A DNA stretch of 64,000 nucleotides from Prolixibacteraceae bacterium (GCA_019459525.1 JAIBEY010000072.1:165976-229975), one strand, 5' to 3'; positions 46,862-56,811 are shown, counted from the stretch's first letter. The notes: generated by a model not told the origin, from the sequence alone. Made by a program: numbers and translations.

Positions 46862-47512
46862 ATGAATCATAAAGAAATCATACAGCGAACAGAGAAATAT
46901 ATTTCCTCCGAATTTTGTTCTGAGGGAAGCGGGCATGATTGGTATCATATTGACCGCGTGAGAAAAATGTCGCTTACTATTGGTGAAAAGGAAACATGTA
47001 ACTTATTTGTTGTTGAAATGGCTGCTTTGTTGCATGATTTAGATGACTGGAAGTTGACTGATCAGGCATCTCCAGCACTTTCAAAAACCGAAAAATGGCT
47101 GGCCGAAGTTGAAATTGAAGCCGATTTGAAAGCGAAAATTATAGGAATAATTAACGAAGTCTCGTTTAAAGGCGCCGGTGTTGATACGCCGGTTAGCTCT
47201 GTAGAGGCGGCCGTTGTTCAGGATGCCGATCGGTTGGATGCTATAGGCGCTATCGGAATAGCGCGAACTTTTGCTTATGGGGGGCATAAAAATCGGTTAA
47301 TTTATGATCCGGAGATCCAGACGGAACTTCATGGTGATTTTCAAGTGTATAAAAATAGTAAAGCGCCAACAATTAATCATTTTTACGAAAAGCTTCTGTT
47401 GCTGAAAGATCGTATGAATACAGAAACTGCCAGACAATTGGCTGTTGGAAGGCATGAATTTATGAAAAACTACCTTAATCAATTTTTTAAAGAATGGGAG
47501 GCTGTCCTATGA
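46862..47512 (+). CDS. HD domain phosphohydrolase
   Basis: 216 residues. The HD motif set is complete: H in GHDWYHIDRV, HD in ALLHDLDDWKL and D in VQDADRLDAIGAIGIARTF. It resembles the YedJ/YpgQ-like nucleotide or metal-dependent phosphohydrolases. Overlaps the next gene by ATGA, so the two are co-translated. Confidence 0.88.
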   Translation: MNHKEIIQRTEKYISSEFCSEGSGHDWYHIDRVRKMSLTIGEKETCNLFVVEMAALLHDLDDWKLTDQASPALSKTEKWLAEVEIEADLKAKIIGIINEVSFKGAGVDTPVSSVEAAVVQDADRLDAIGAIGIARTFAYGGHKNRLIYDPEIQTELHGDFQVYKNSKAPTINHFYEKLLLLKDRMNTETARQLAVGRHEFMKNYLNQFFKEWEAVL

Positions 47513-47937
47513 AGAATCAACAACAACCACTTGCCAATACTTCGATTCTGAGAATTGAACACATCGCCATTTGGACTCGTGATCTGGAGGGGATGCGTCA
47601 CTTTTATACACACTATTTCGATGCCGTTTCCGGTTCAGGATACTACAATCATTCCAAGGAATTCCGGTCGTATTTTCTTTCATTTGGCGGCGATTGCCGA
47701 CTCGAACTGATGGAGATGCCCACTGTCTCAAACAACCGGAACGACTACAAAAAGCATCATGCCGGTATGGCTCATTTCGCATTTAAGGTGGGCTCGAAAG
47801 AACGGGTCGATCAAATAACTGAGCAGCTTCAGGAAGATGGGTACGAGATTATCAGTCCCGGACGAATGACCGGTGACGGGTATTACGAAAGCACCGTTTA
47901 CGATCCGGAGAAAAACAGGATTGAAATTGTAGAGTAG
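47509..47937 (+). CDS. VOC family (glyoxalase-like) metalloprotein
   Basis: 142 residues from the ATGA overlap at 47509. The beta-alpha-beta repeat pattern shows as LRIEHIAIWTRDLEGMRHFY, LSFGGDCRLELMEM, MAHFAFKVGSKERV and YESTVYDPEKNRIEIVE. The likely metal set is H, E, H, E as in glyoxalase I. Reaction unknown. Confidence 0.87.
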   Translation: MKNQQQPLANTSILRIEHIAIWTRDLEGMRHFYTHYFDAVSGSGYYNHSKEFRSYFLSFGGDCRLELMEMPTVSNNRNDYKKHHAGMAHFAFKVGSKERVDQITEQLQEDGYEIISPGRMTGDGYYESTVYDPEKNRIEIVE

Positions 47938-47967
47938 TCAGTTCCGAAGTTTAAGTTCGACGGAAGG

Positions 47968-48549
47968 TTATTTTTGAGAAGGAAGGTTCTCTGCCGCAAA
48001 AACCAGTTGCTCATACCACTCTTCTCCGTATTTGCGGGTGAGCGGTTCTTTCAGGAACACATAGAGCGGTAGTTTTTCACTTTTGCCACACTCCCTGCCA
48101 GGTTTACAAATGTCTATTTGCTGGTAGTTTACCGCATCGAATCGTTTGTATTCCGTAATCCTGATCGGAAAAAGATGACAGGAAATCGGTTTCCTGAATG
48201 GGATTTTACCTTCCAGATAAGCCTTCTCGATGCCGCATTTTAAAATCCCTCTTTCTTCGAAGGAATAGACGCACTGTCGGTTATTTACTAAAGGAGTCAC
48301 CAGGTCTCCATCCATATCAATGACCGCGTATCCTTGTTTATTCACTTCTTCCTGATGGCTTTCAGGAATATAGTGTTTGACTTCGCGATAAACCTTCTGG
48401 ATTTCAGCAGCTTCTTCAATCGTTACAGGTGCACCCGAATCGCCTTCAACACAACAGGCTCCTTTGCATTTTAGTAAATCGCAAAGAAATTTCTTTTCAA
48501 TAATATCCAAACTAACTATGGTGCGGCCAATTTCGAGCATGGTAAACAT
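47968..48549 (-). CDS. DUF3109 family cysteine-rich protein
   Basis: 193 residues, or 190 from ATG 48540. It begins with IGRTIVSLDIIEKKFLCDL, then has a CKGACC cluster, a QCVYSF cysteine, KCGIE, SCHLFP and CKPGREC. These conserved cysteines resemble the YkgJ-type metal or Fe-S binding pattern. The function of DUF3109 is not established. A palindromic hairpin separates it from gpmI upstream. Confidence 0.85.
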   Translation of the reverse strand: MFTMLEIGRTIVSLDIIEKKFLCDLLKCKGACCVEGDSGAPVTIEEAAEIQKVYREVKHYIPESHQEEVNKQGYAVIDMDGDLVTPLVNNRQCVYSFEERGILKCGIEKAYLEGKIPFRKPISCHLFPIRITEYKRFDAVNYQQIDICKPGRECGKSEKLPLYVFLKEPLTRKYGEEWYEQLVFAAENLPSQK

Positions 48550-48553
48550 GTAA

Positions 48554-48583
48554 AATCCTGACAGGTTTGTACCTGTCAGGATT
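48554..48583. terminator. Perfect 13-bp palindrome between gpmI and DUF3109
   Basis: AATCCTGACAGGT (48554-48566), loop TTGT, ACCTGTCAGGATT (48571-48583), with TTTTA following on the minus strand. It would terminate gpmI, yet it lies only 5 bp from the DUF3109 start codon, so it could also limit that gene's translation. Confidence 0.7.
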
Positions 48584-48601
48584 ATCGGTTATAAAAAATG
48601 C

Positions 48602-50134
48602 TTATTTTTCAATTAAAACGGTACCTGTCATTTCAACAGGAATTTCAAGACCCATTAACGAAAGAAGGGTAGGAGCCACATCGGCCAGAATACCATTTTT
48701 AATTTTTGCGTTTTTGTTTTCTGAAACGTAGATGCAGGGTACCGGATTCAGTGAGTGTGCTGTATTGGCCGATCCATCTTCGTTTACGGCATTGTCAGCG
48801 TTTCCGTGGTCGGCAATAATCAGGATCTCGTAGCCACCTTTCTGTGCAGCTTCAACCACATCTTTTACGCAACCATCAACTGCCGAAATGGCCTTGTAAA
48901 TAGCTTCGTAAACGCCTGTGTGTCCAACCATGTCGCCATTGGCGAAGTTGAGGCAGACAAAGTCAGCCGTTTGATTGACCAATTCGGGTACAATCAGGTC
49001 GCGAATCAATAGCGCTGACATTTCGGGTTGAAAGTCGTAGGTCGGAACCTTGGGTGATGGGGCTAACAATCTTTTCTCGCCGGCAAATTCCTCTTCGCGT
49101 CCACCGCTGAAAAAGAAGGTTACGTGGGCGTATTTTTCGGTTTCTGCAATACGGATTTGTTTCATTCCGGCTTTCGAAATGATTTCACCCATGGTGTTAT
49201 TCAGGTTTGGCTTGTCGAAAATAACATGGATGCCTTTGAAATCGGCCTTGTAATTGGTCATGGTGTACCACTGCAAAGGCATGGTTTTCATCCCAAAATC
49301 GGGCAAATCCTGCTGAGTAAAAGCGATGGTCGTTTGGCGCAGGCGGTCGGTACGGAAATTGAAACAGATGACCACGTCGTTTTCCTGGATTGTTGCCAGT
49401 GGTTTCCCGTTTTCGTCAACCATTACAATCGGTTTCATAAACTCATCAGTTACACCAGCTTCATACGATTCTTTCACGCTTTTAAGCAAATCGGTCGAAG
49501 GTGTTCCTTTTCCTTCGGTGTATAAATCATAGGCCAGTTTCAACCGGTCGTAATTTTTATCACGATCCATGCCAAAATAGCGCCCGATCAATGAGGCAAA
49601 TTTTCCGTTGGTGCCTTCCAGATTCTTCAGGTCTTCTTCCAGAAATTCCAGTCCCGAACGAGGATCGGTGTCCCGGCCATCGGTCAAGCCATGAATGAAT
49701 GTATTTTTTAACCCGAAATCGGTTCCGATCTGGCAAAGGGCAATCATGTGCGAGCTAAGGGCATGTACTCCGCCAGGGCCAATTAATCCGATAAGGTGAA
49801 CGTTTTTGTTGTTTTCTTTCGCGTAGGTGAAAGCCTTCACAATCTGGGGCTCGTTCCAAAGCGATTTGTCGCGGATTGATTTGGTAATCTTTACCATATC
49901 CTGGTATAAAACACGGCCTGCACCAATGTTGAGGTGACCCACTTCGGAGTTACCCATCTGCCCGTCGGGCAAACCTACATATTCACCACAGGTTAATAAC
50001 TGCGAGTGTGGATAGTTGGCATTCAGGTAGTCCATAAATGGAGTTGGGGCAGTTGCAATAATATCCTTTTCAGAACCATCACCAATTCCCCAGCCATCGA
50101 GGATCATTAAAAGTGTTTTTTTATGTGTTGCCAT
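48602..50134 (-). CDS. gpmI: 2,3-bisphosphoglycerate-independent phosphoglycerate mutase
   Basis: 510 residues. The metal-binding LMILDGWGIGDG, the catalytic serine in GQMGNSEVGHLNIGAG, HGLTDGRDTDPRSG and the second metal set IIADHGNADN and GHTG are all in place. Glycolytic enzyme that interconverts 3- and 2-phosphoglycerate with Mn2+. An exact TAnnTTTG -7 motif (minus strand, 50174-50181) lies 40 bp upstream. Confidence 0.97.
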   Translation of the reverse strand: MATHKKTLLMILDGWGIGDGSEKDIIATAPTPFMDYLNANYPHSQLLTCGEYVGLPDGQMGNSEVGHLNIGAGRVLYQDMVKITKSIRDKSLWNEPQIVKAFTYAKENNKNVHLIGLIGPGGVHALSSHMIALCQIGTDFGLKNTFIHGLTDGRDTDPRSGLEFLEEDLKNLEGTNGKFASLIGRYFGMDRDKNYDRLKLAYDLYTEGKGTPSTDLLKSVKESYEAGVTDEFMKPIVMVDENGKPLATIQENDVVICFNFRTDRLRQTTIAFTQQDLPDFGMKTMPLQWYTMTNYKADFKGIHVIFDKPNLNNTMGEIISKAGMKQIRIAETEKYAHVTFFFSGGREEEFAGEKRLLAPSPKVPTYDFQPEMSALLIRDLIVPELVNQTADFVCLNFANGDMVGHTGVYEAIYKAISAVDGCVKDVVEAAQKGGYEILIIADHGNADNAVNEDGSANTAHSLNPVPCIYVSENKNAKIKNGILADVAPTLLSLMGLEIPVEMTGTVLIEK

Positions 50135-50173
50135 AATTTAGACTCGTTTTAAATAATAAACTAATTCGGGTCA

Positions 50174-50181
50174 CAAAAGTA
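50174..50181 (-). promoter_or_regulatory. -7 element upstream of gpmI
   Basis: The minus strand reads TACTTTTG, an exact TAnnTTTG and the same octamer as the nqr promoter. No clear -33 element is visible. Confidence 0.45.
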
Positions 50182-50308
50182 TCGTTTTTCAGTTGGTTTA
50201 AAAAATAATTTTCAGGCTCTTAACCTGAATTAACAATTTACTTTTATTGTCATAACTTTTAGGGTCGTGATTTGTTTATCTTTAGCTTATAAACTTTAAA
50301 CTGTGGTT

Positions 50309-52171
50309 ATGAATTTACGAATAATTCTTCCTGCCTTTTTTATGGTATTAGGTCTGCATCTGAATCCTGCGAATGCCCAGGAAGCAAAATCGGGTCACTC
50401 CGATGCTGTAATTACCAGAGGTGCTGAACCGATCCGGCTAAAGCATAAAATTATTCCGCTGTCAAATACGGTTTATGAGGTGTTGAGTTATTTCGAAGCG
50501 AAGGGCGATATTCGGTTTTTACCGCAAGCCAAACCATATACGAGGGTTTTTATTGTTGATATGCTGAGGATGCTACTCGAAAATGAAAATCTGACAGACC
50601 GGGAAAAGAAAATAGTTAACCGGTATCTTGCTGATGTTAGTAACGACACGAATGGACTTAAGATATATTCACAAGCGGGGAAGAAATCTTATGCACTGGC
50701 GGGATTCAGTGCCGAAGCCACCGGGCGTTCGGGTTTTGGTGATAATGGGACGTGGTCAACCAGTCTGATTGGTGAACCATATCTTTCAGGTGATGTGGGG
50801 GAACATCTTACGTTTACTGCTGGTATGGGATTGGCCATAGAGCGGCTTGCTCCTGACATGTTTTATCAGTCGTACACCCGGGGAGGACAGGTGATATTTC
50901 CATACGAGTCAATTGGATATGCCCACCTGCCTTACCAGTTTAATTTCGAAACCATGTGGAATCATGCCCAGGGGACATCCGGATCGGGAAGGCCTGTTCA
51001 GGATGAACTTACCGCCGGAACGATCTATCATTCCGAATTAAACGGTTCCTGGTTCGATGGGGTGGTGCAATTTAGCATTAACAACCAGCGAAGGGCCTGG
51101 GGAAATGATGAAAGCAACCTGGTTCTTTCGGCTTCTGCCCGAAGATTTCCCGGGATTGAACTGAAGATACAACCTGCGAAATGGATCAGGTATTCTTACC
51201 TGACAGGCTCTTTGTTTTCGTTTGCAAGCCAGGATACGAATTACAAAGAGGTTATTTACGGGTACGATTTAGGTCAGGTTCAGAAAATGTTTACCTACCA
51301 CCTTTTTGAGTTTATACCCAGCAAATGGCTGCAAATTTCTGCCGGAGGTGGAAATGTTTGGTCTAAACGGCTCGAACTGGCTTATCTGATGCCTTTTGTG
51401 TTGCCTCATTTCACCCAGATTGATGTAGGCGATCATGATAATCTGTCGCTTTATTTTGATGTGGCAACACAGTTCCCGGGATTAGGAAAAACCTGGGTCG
51501 GTTTTTTTGTTGACGAGTTTAGCTTTACCCGATCCGGAAATTTAATGAAAATGCCCCGAAACCGTTACGCCTGGCAATTGGGATGGAAAACGAACCTGCT
51601 TTCCGGAATTATTCCGGGAACGACTTCCTCGTTGAAATATACCCGGCTTACCCCTTTTGTTTACACCCATTATCCCGAAACGAATTTTAATACGTTTGGT
51701 GGCGACCGTCCACTGGATATGACTTATACCCATGATGAATCTAACTTGGGTTTTTATTTGCCTCCCAACTCTGGCGAACTAAACTGGAAATTGGAGAATA
51801 TTGCCGTACCTGATTTGGTTTTGACTCTGGAAAACCGACTGATAATTCATGGAACGAATGATTTGGCAAGTACAAATATCTACCAGATTTACGGTGACAT
51901 TTATCGCCATCAGTTGAGAGAAGATGATTTGAGCTCGGTGTATAACTATCCACTCTTAGATTTCACCAAGGATGGGATTTATGATTGGACCATGAGTTCG
52001 GAGTTTAAGTTCGATTGGAAAATCCGTAACTCGGGATGGGTAAATTATTACCGGCTGGTAGGTAGTCTGGGCTATTCGAAAACCTGGTGGAAAGCTAACC
52101 AAAGTGGGGTTGTGGCTCCTGAAGGAAGGAATTTGATGACCGGAAGCATTGGTGTTGTGCTGGAAATGTAG
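50309..52171 (+). CDS. Outer-membrane beta-barrel, Wzi/capsule-assembly-like
   Basis: 620 residues from ATG 50309 (a GTG two codons earlier is weaker). A signal peptide ends at NPANAQ (~24). The pre-barrel part (~45-125) is followed by alternating amphipathic strands rich in aromatic residues, ending in GSIGVVLEM as an outer-membrane barrel does. Overall style matches Bacteroidetes capsule-assembly Wzi proteins, which help anchor or assemble surface polysaccharide. It converges on the fkp gene with a shared terminator between. Family assignment is from pattern only. Confidence 0.65.
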   Translation: MNLRIILPAFFMVLGLHLNPANAQEAKSGHSDAVITRGAEPIRLKHKIIPLSNTVYEVLSYFEAKGDIRFLPQAKPYTRVFIVDMLRMLLENENLTDREKKIVNRYLADVSNDTNGLKIYSQAGKKSYALAGFSAEATGRSGFGDNGTWSTSLIGEPYLSGDVGEHLTFTAGMGLAIERLAPDMFYQSYTRGGQVIFPYESIGYAHLPYQFNFETMWNHAQGTSGSGRPVQDELTAGTIYHSELNGSWFDGVVQFSINNQRRAWGNDESNLVLSASARRFPGIELKIQPAKWIRYSYLTGSLFSFASQDTNYKEVIYGYDLGQVQKMFTYHLFEFIPSKWLQISAGGGNVWSKRLELAYLMPFVLPHFTQIDVGDHDNLSLYFDVATQFPGLGKTWVGFFVDEFSFTRSGNLMKMPRNRYAWQLGWKTNLLSGIIPGTTSSLKYTRLTPFVYTHYPETNFNTFGGDRPLDMTYTHDESNLGFYLPPNSGELNWKLENIAVPDLVLTLENRLIIHGTNDLASTNIYQIYGDIYRHQLREDDLSSVYNYPLLDFTKDGIYDWTMSSEFKFDWKIRNSGWVNYYRLVGSLGYSKTWWKANQSGVVAPEGRNLMTGSIGVVLEM

Positions 52172-52190
52172 AACTCGTTAGTTGACAAAG

Positions 52191-52236
52191 AAAAACCTCC
52201 AATTCATCGTCTGTTGACAACGAAATGGAGGTTTTT
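52191..52236. terminator. Bidirectional terminator between wzi-like gene and fkp
   Basis: AAAAACCTCCA (52191-52201) pairs with TGGAGGTTTTT (52226-52236). T-runs on both strands serve the two convergent transcripts. Confidence 0.85.
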
Positions 52237-52257
52237 CTATTTGGTGCGTACAGGAGC

Positions 52258-55125
52258 CTAACTTTTTGTGACTTGAAGTCCGGTTGGCGAAACGCTGAAA
52301 TCGACAAAACGAGCCCTTGCATTAATCGGGTTGGTTGTCAGTTCGTGCCGGATAGAACCTGCTGCTTTTTCATCTTTGGCAATCATAAGCATAAATCCGC
52401 CTCCGCCAGCTCCCAGAAGTTTAAACCCGGCAACCCTGGGTGCGATGCGGTCGATAATCTTCTGAATTTCCGGAGTATTCGTGCCACTATCCATTTTCTG
52501 GTTTAATTGCCAGCTTCGGCTGATATTTTTACCCAAACCTTCAAAATCTTTAGCTGAAAGGGTTTGACTGGTATTTTCGGCATGGTGCTTCAGCTCTTCG
52601 AGAATGGCCAGATGCCCCGATGAGTTGAGGAACATACCCCGCACAATTTCGGCCAGGATACTTTTGGCGATACGGGTTATTCCGGTATAATACAGCAGCA
52701 TTCTGCATTTGTACATCGGATCGGTGAACAGCGAATCGGGTAGCCATTTTATGGTGGGGCTTTGGATTTTACCGGGAACGGTTTCCAGCAACTTGATGCC
52801 TTCAAGTATCCCGCCAAACTGATCTTGCCATCCCCCGCCAGTTGTGAGCAATTGTTCGAGTGCAAGGGTGCGTCGGCCTGTTTCCGTTTTGTCCCAGCCC
52901 AGGCCGCAGACTTCGGAAATAGTTCCCAGTACGGTAGCTGCCAGAATGGAACTGGTGCCTAATCCTGAACCTTTGGGGACGGCAGACAAAATGGAGATTT
53001 CAAGTCCGCCCCCGGCATCGGATAGTTGTTTGTTTAACGATAGATATTTCCGGTACGAGAATTCGGGAATGAACCCGGCCAGGGCCAGGGCCGCTTTAGG
53101 AATGGCAAATGGAGAACCAATGTTGAAAAAAGCCCTTAACTCATCGAAAGTGGTGATCGTTTCCTGTGCGCCCAAATCGATGGAACGAATAATAAATTCA
53201 GGCTTTTCAGAAGCTTTAATGTAACAATGCAGCGGAGGCTGGCCATTTAATTCAACCGCCAGATTGACTACTTTCCCTCCATGCAAAAAACAATAGGGTG
53301 GAGTATCCGACCATCCACCTGCCAGATCGAGACGCACCGGGCTGCGGCCCCAGGCAATCTGGTCGGGTAGTAGCTGGATGCATGGTTCAACGGGTCGTTG
53401 ATGAAAATGCTCCAGCACCGAATCCCGGAGGTAATCAAATGCTATTTTTTCTTCACTGATAAATTCATGTTCTTTCCGTCGCTCTACCGTCGCCCGAAAC
53501 ATGTGAAAATGAATCGGAGTCCAGTCTTTCGATTTTCCGGGAAGTGGTTGCGGAAGTTCAATGTTTTGGCTGACGTATTCGTGGGCCAGTTGATCGAGGT
53601 CGAGCTGGTAAAAAACCGAATTGTTGTAGTTTCGTGCTATGGCTGGGATCGCTTTTAACCGGAATGCAGCACTTTGCTTTTCGAGTAGCGGAATGTTACA
53701 GACATCGCTGATTTCTTCGGCACTTAATCTTTTGGATTGCAGCCAGAATGTGGTAAAGTCGGGTTTGTTTTGTGGTTGGGGATCAATTAGCCATTGTATA
53801 AAATCTTCGGTAATCTGATTCTTTTTGACCACCGGAAAAAGCGGAAGCAACTGGATGTCGGTATCTTCAGCTACATGCTGAAATGCCTTCGTCAATTCTC
53901 GTTTCTGTAACCATTCGTTCAGCGGCAGTTCCATGAAATGCGTGGCATCGCTGGTCCTTTTTCCCCTGAAAGAGTCTGTAAATCCGTAGTTTCTGATTAT
54001 TACCTCATCTTCGCTGATTGGCGGCATATCCAGACAATTCCCCTGATATAATTTCAGGTTCCAGGTATTTTCAGGAATATGGGTTAAAGCATGATTTTTT
54101 TGTAGTTTCCAACCTGGAGGAATAGAGGCATTCTCTATCCAAAGGTGATTGTGTTCCTGATTTAGTGGTGTGGAAACCTCCGCATTTAATACAAAGATGG
54201 ATGGGTGTGGTTTGATTTGCCGGTGCCAGATCTCACGCTGATCGGTAATCCTGTTTTGGATGGCCAAATTGGAGGTAATGAGTTCGGAGGTGTTACCTAA
54301 ATGGTAAAATTCGCCCCCTTCCAGATTTATCAAAGCTACTTTTAACTCGCTAACTTCACGGTCGGCTGTCCGTGGCGATTCGCCCATAGCTGTGCCGAAA
54401 TCGCTGTACAAATCGTAATTCGCCGGAATGGCGTTTTCGTATTTTTTCCCATTCCAGCCACAACGGTTCATGAGTAAGTCAACGGCTTTGTCGCTCAGTA
54501 GCCAAATCCCAATATCCATCAGAAAATAGTACTGGTGTATGAGTTCTTTGATGGTAGATATTGAAGGTTTTTGCAGCATAAACTGCAAGTCGCCTGGATT
54601 TTCATGGGTGGCAAAAAACACACCGTGATTGGTCGCTTTTTCAGGTTCGAGCCACATCCCAAAGCAAACGATATCTGCTTCCGGAATTTCAGGAATATTT
54701 TTGCCCGAAAAGATCAGGGTGTCGCCACTGGCCACCAGGGTATGGAGTTTCTCTGGCGCCCTTTCAAGTATCTGATCGAATAATGGCGTTTGAAGATGAA
54801 TGAGCCGTTGGTTGAGCTGTTGCCCGCGCGACCAGCGAAAGACAGGCATAGGCAATAAGCTTTTGCCTAATGGCGCGTAGGCTGGAAGCCTTCGGCTTTG
54901 TCCCCCGGCATGAATCAGAACCCGTTTTTCTTTAGCAAGCCATTCATCAAAGCTTTCCTCTTTTTCACGGCGAAACAGTTCGGTAAGCAAATGCGCTGTT
55001 CCTCCACCGGAACCAACGCGATTACCTTCAGGGTCGGAGGTGACAAACCAGTTTTCGGGAGAAAGACCCGAGATTTGATGAAAATGCGGGATGGTATTGG
55101 TGGGAACAGAGATAAGATGCTTCAT
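52258..55125 (-). CDS. fkp: Bifunctional L-fucokinase / L-fucose-1-phosphate guanylyltransferase
   Basis: 955 residues; the Bacteroides enzyme is about 950. The N-terminal guanylyltransferase part shows GSGGGTAHLLTELF and HAGGQSRRLPAYAPLGKSLLP. The C-terminal GHMP kinase has SPVRLDLAGGWSDTPPYCF, the ATP loop PKGSGLGTSSILAATVLG and the last motif LLGAGGGGFMLMIAKDE. It turns free L-fucose into GDP-fucose, the salvage branch; gmd and fcl beside it make the same product from GDP-mannose. It lies 31 bp after the GxxExxY gene. Confidence 0.96.
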   Translation of the reverse strand: MKHLISVPTNTIPHFHQISGLSPENWFVTSDPEGNRVGSGGGTAHLLTELFRREKEESFDEWLAKEKRVLIHAGGQSRRLPAYAPLGKSLLPMPVFRWSRGQQLNQRLIHLQTPLFDQILERAPEKLHTLVASGDTLIFSGKNIPEIPEADIVCFGMWLEPEKATNHGVFFATHENPGDLQFMLQKPSISTIKELIHQYYFLMDIGIWLLSDKAVDLLMNRCGWNGKKYENAIPANYDLYSDFGTAMGESPRTADREVSELKVALINLEGGEFYHLGNTSELITSNLAIQNRITDQREIWHRQIKPHPSIFVLNAEVSTPLNQEHNHLWIENASIPPGWKLQKNHALTHIPENTWNLKLYQGNCLDMPPISEDEVIIRNYGFTDSFRGKRTSDATHFMELPLNEWLQKRELTKAFQHVAEDTDIQLLPLFPVVKKNQITEDFIQWLIDPQPQNKPDFTTFWLQSKRLSAEEISDVCNIPLLEKQSAAFRLKAIPAIARNYNNSVFYQLDLDQLAHEYVSQNIELPQPLPGKSKDWTPIHFHMFRATVERRKEHEFISEEKIAFDYLRDSVLEHFHQRPVEPCIQLLPDQIAWGRSPVRLDLAGGWSDTPPYCFLHGGKVVNLAVELNGQPPLHCYIKASEKPEFIIRSIDLGAQETITTFDELRAFFNIGSPFAIPKAALALAGFIPEFSYRKYLSLNKQLSDAGGGLEISILSAVPKGSGLGTSSILAATVLGTISEVCGLGWDKTETGRRTLALEQLLTTGGGWQDQFGGILEGIKLLETVPGKIQSPTIKWLPDSLFTDPMYKCRMLLYYTGITRIAKSILAEIVRGMFLNSSGHLAILEELKHHAENTSQTLSAKDFEGLGKNISRSWQLNQKMDSGTNTPEIQKIIDRIAPRVAGFKLLGAGGGGFMLMIAKDEKAAGSIRHELTTNPINARARFVDFSVSPTGLQVTKS

Positions 55126-55156
55126 TTTAGGTGCGAATTAGGCGAATTGGAGCGAA

Positions 55157-55540
55157 TTAATGCGAAGAGTTCAAAATGCGTTTTGAGGTCAATGAAGATG
55201 TTCCAAAGTTAATCAAAATGCCTAAACGGTGTTTTGAGGCTTTGAGGGAATTTTGGAGTTGTTTGATATTTATTTCCGAGATGAAGGATGTTGCTTTTAT
55301 TTCAATAACAATAGAACCATAGCAAAGAAAATCAGCGATGTAATATTTCTTTAGCTTCTCTCCATCAAAATAGAGCGAAAGTTTGGGTTGTCGCTGAAAT
55401 GGAATATTGCGTTTCAAGAATTCTCTCTCCAATGATTCCTGATAAACTGCTTCTAAAAATCCAGCTCCAAGTTCGGTGTGCACTTTTATGCATGCCCCAA
55501 TTATTGCATAACTCTCATCTTTAAAAAGAATATCAGTCAT
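55157..55540 (-). CDS. GxxExxY protein (PD-(D/E)XK-type fold)
   Basis: 127 residues. The name motif appears as GAGFLEAVYQESLE (~25-38), followed by YIADFLCYGSIVIEIKAT, which has the D-x(n)-ExK pattern of the PD-(D/E)XK nuclease fold. Biochemical role is not established. Such genes often sit inside Bacteroidetes polysaccharide loci, as here between fcl and fkp. Confidence 0.88.
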   Translation of the reverse strand: MTDILFKDESYAIIGACIKVHTELGAGFLEAVYQESLEREFLKRNIPFQRQPKLSLYFDGEKLKKYYIADFLCYGSIVIEIKATSFISEINIKQLQNSLKASKHRLGILINFGTSSLTSKRILNSSH

Positions 55541-55574
55541 ATTATTCGCAAGTATTCGTTTAAATTCGAATGAA

Positions 55575-56726
55575 TTAGCGTTCTAAATACCACTGATACA
55601 ATTTCTCAATTCCTTCGCCGATTTCGATTTGATGGTGCCAGCCCAGGGAATGAAGTTTCGACGGGTCGGTCAATTTACGCAGTGTTCCGTCGGGTTTGGA
55701 GGTGTTGAACACGAGTTCTCCGTTAAATCCAACTTTTTCTTTGATTAGGGTGGCCAGTTCACGGATCGAAACTTCTTTGCCCGTGCCAATGTTGATGTGG
55801 GTGTTCCTAATTTCTGTGCCATTGCGAACGACCGGAGGAAGTGGGTCAATCTGTTTTTGTTGTGATTGCTTCACTTCGTTCGCAATGACGTTCTGAAAGT
55901 CAACATTCTCCATCAGGAAAACGCAGGCATCAGCCATTTCTTCACTCCATAAAAATTCGCGCATGGGTGCTCCTGTTCCCCAGATTTCCACTTCTACAGC
56001 CTGTGCAGATTTCGATGGATTCCGACGGATCCCGTATTTCCCAAGTTTAGCTTCTATTTGGGGGGCATCAGCACTGCCAGAGACTCCCTCGATCGGGCGT
56101 TTGTTCAGATCTTCACGAATAGCATCCCAATTGTTTTCTTCCAGGCATTTACCCAGGTACATTTTCCGGAGCATGGCCGGAAGTACGTGCGATTTTTCGA
56201 GATCGAAATTGTCGTTTGGACCGTACAAATTGGTGGGCATTACCGAAATAAAATTGGTTCCGTATTGCAGGTTGTAGCTTTCACAAAGTTTAATTCCGGC
56301 AATTTTGGCAATGGCATAAGGCTCATTGGTATATTCCAGTGGTGCAGTTAACAGGCAATCTTCTGTCATGGGTTGCGGGGCATCACGCGGATAGATGCAG
56401 GTGCTTCCCAAAAAGAGTAGTTTTTTTACGTTGTTCAGGTACGCTGCATGAATCACATTGTTCTGGATCATCAGGTTTTCGTAAATGAACTGACCCCGAT
56501 ACGTGTTATTGGCTACAATTCCGCCCACTTTGGCAGCGGCCAGAATCACGTATTCCGGTTGTTCCTGTTCGAAGAACTGATTAACTGCTTTGGTGTCCAT
56601 TAAATCCAGTTCGTCAAAGGTTCTTCCAATCAGGTTGGAGTATCCTTTCATCTGTAGGTTTTTCCAGAGGGCAGAACCTACCAGACCACGATGCCCGGCT
56701 ACATATATTTTTGAATTCTTTTTCAT
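55575..56726 (-). CDS. fcl: GDP-L-fucose synthase with an in-frame repeat insertion
   Basis: 383 residues; family members are usually about 310-360. NADP-binding [30 protein letters not shown], the catalytic YAIAKIAG and [17 protein letters not shown] are intact. The segment reading VIANEVKQS...VVRNG (about residues 279-302) interrupts the usual MENVDF...[12 protein letters not shown] joint and is encoded by a palindromic repeat (55820-55890). It lies in a surface-exposed position of the C-terminal substrate domain, so activity may survive. It performs the last step of de novo GDP-fucose synthesis. Confidence 0.93.
   Translation of the reverse strand: MKKNSKIYVAGHRGLVGSALWKNLQMKGYSNLIGRTFDELDLMDTKAVNQFFEQEQPEYVILAAAKVGGIVANNTYRGQFIYENLMIQNNVIHAAYLNNVKKLLFLGSTCIYPRDAPQPMTEDCLLTAPLEYTNEPYAIAKIAGIKLCESYNLQYGTNFISVMPTNLYGPNDNFDLEKSHVLPAMLRKMYLGKCLEENNWDAIREDLNKRPIEGVSGSADAPQIEAKLGKYGIRRNPSKSAQAVEVEIWGTGAPMREFLWSEEMADACVFLMENVDFQNVIANEVKQSQQKQIDPLPPVVRNGTEIRNTHINIGTGKEVSIRELATLIKEKVGFNGELVFNTSKPDGTLRKLTDPSKLHSLGWHHQIEIGEGIEKLYQWYLER
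55820..55890. repeat. Palindromic GCAATGACG-type repeat inside fcl
   Basis: Starts CATTGCGAACG (55820-55830), contains GTCAATCTG and GATTGCTTCACTTCG, and ends TCGCAATGACG. This matches the ends and internal words of the repeats at 63198-63287 and 63906-63994. It adds about 24 codons without shifting the frame. Confidence 0.8.
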
Positions 56727-56811
56727 GTTTTTTTGTTTGTCCGAAAATTTTACGGATTGACATGAATTTATTTTTAGTCATTCATATCAATCCGTACACT
56801 TTGTGGCTTAA

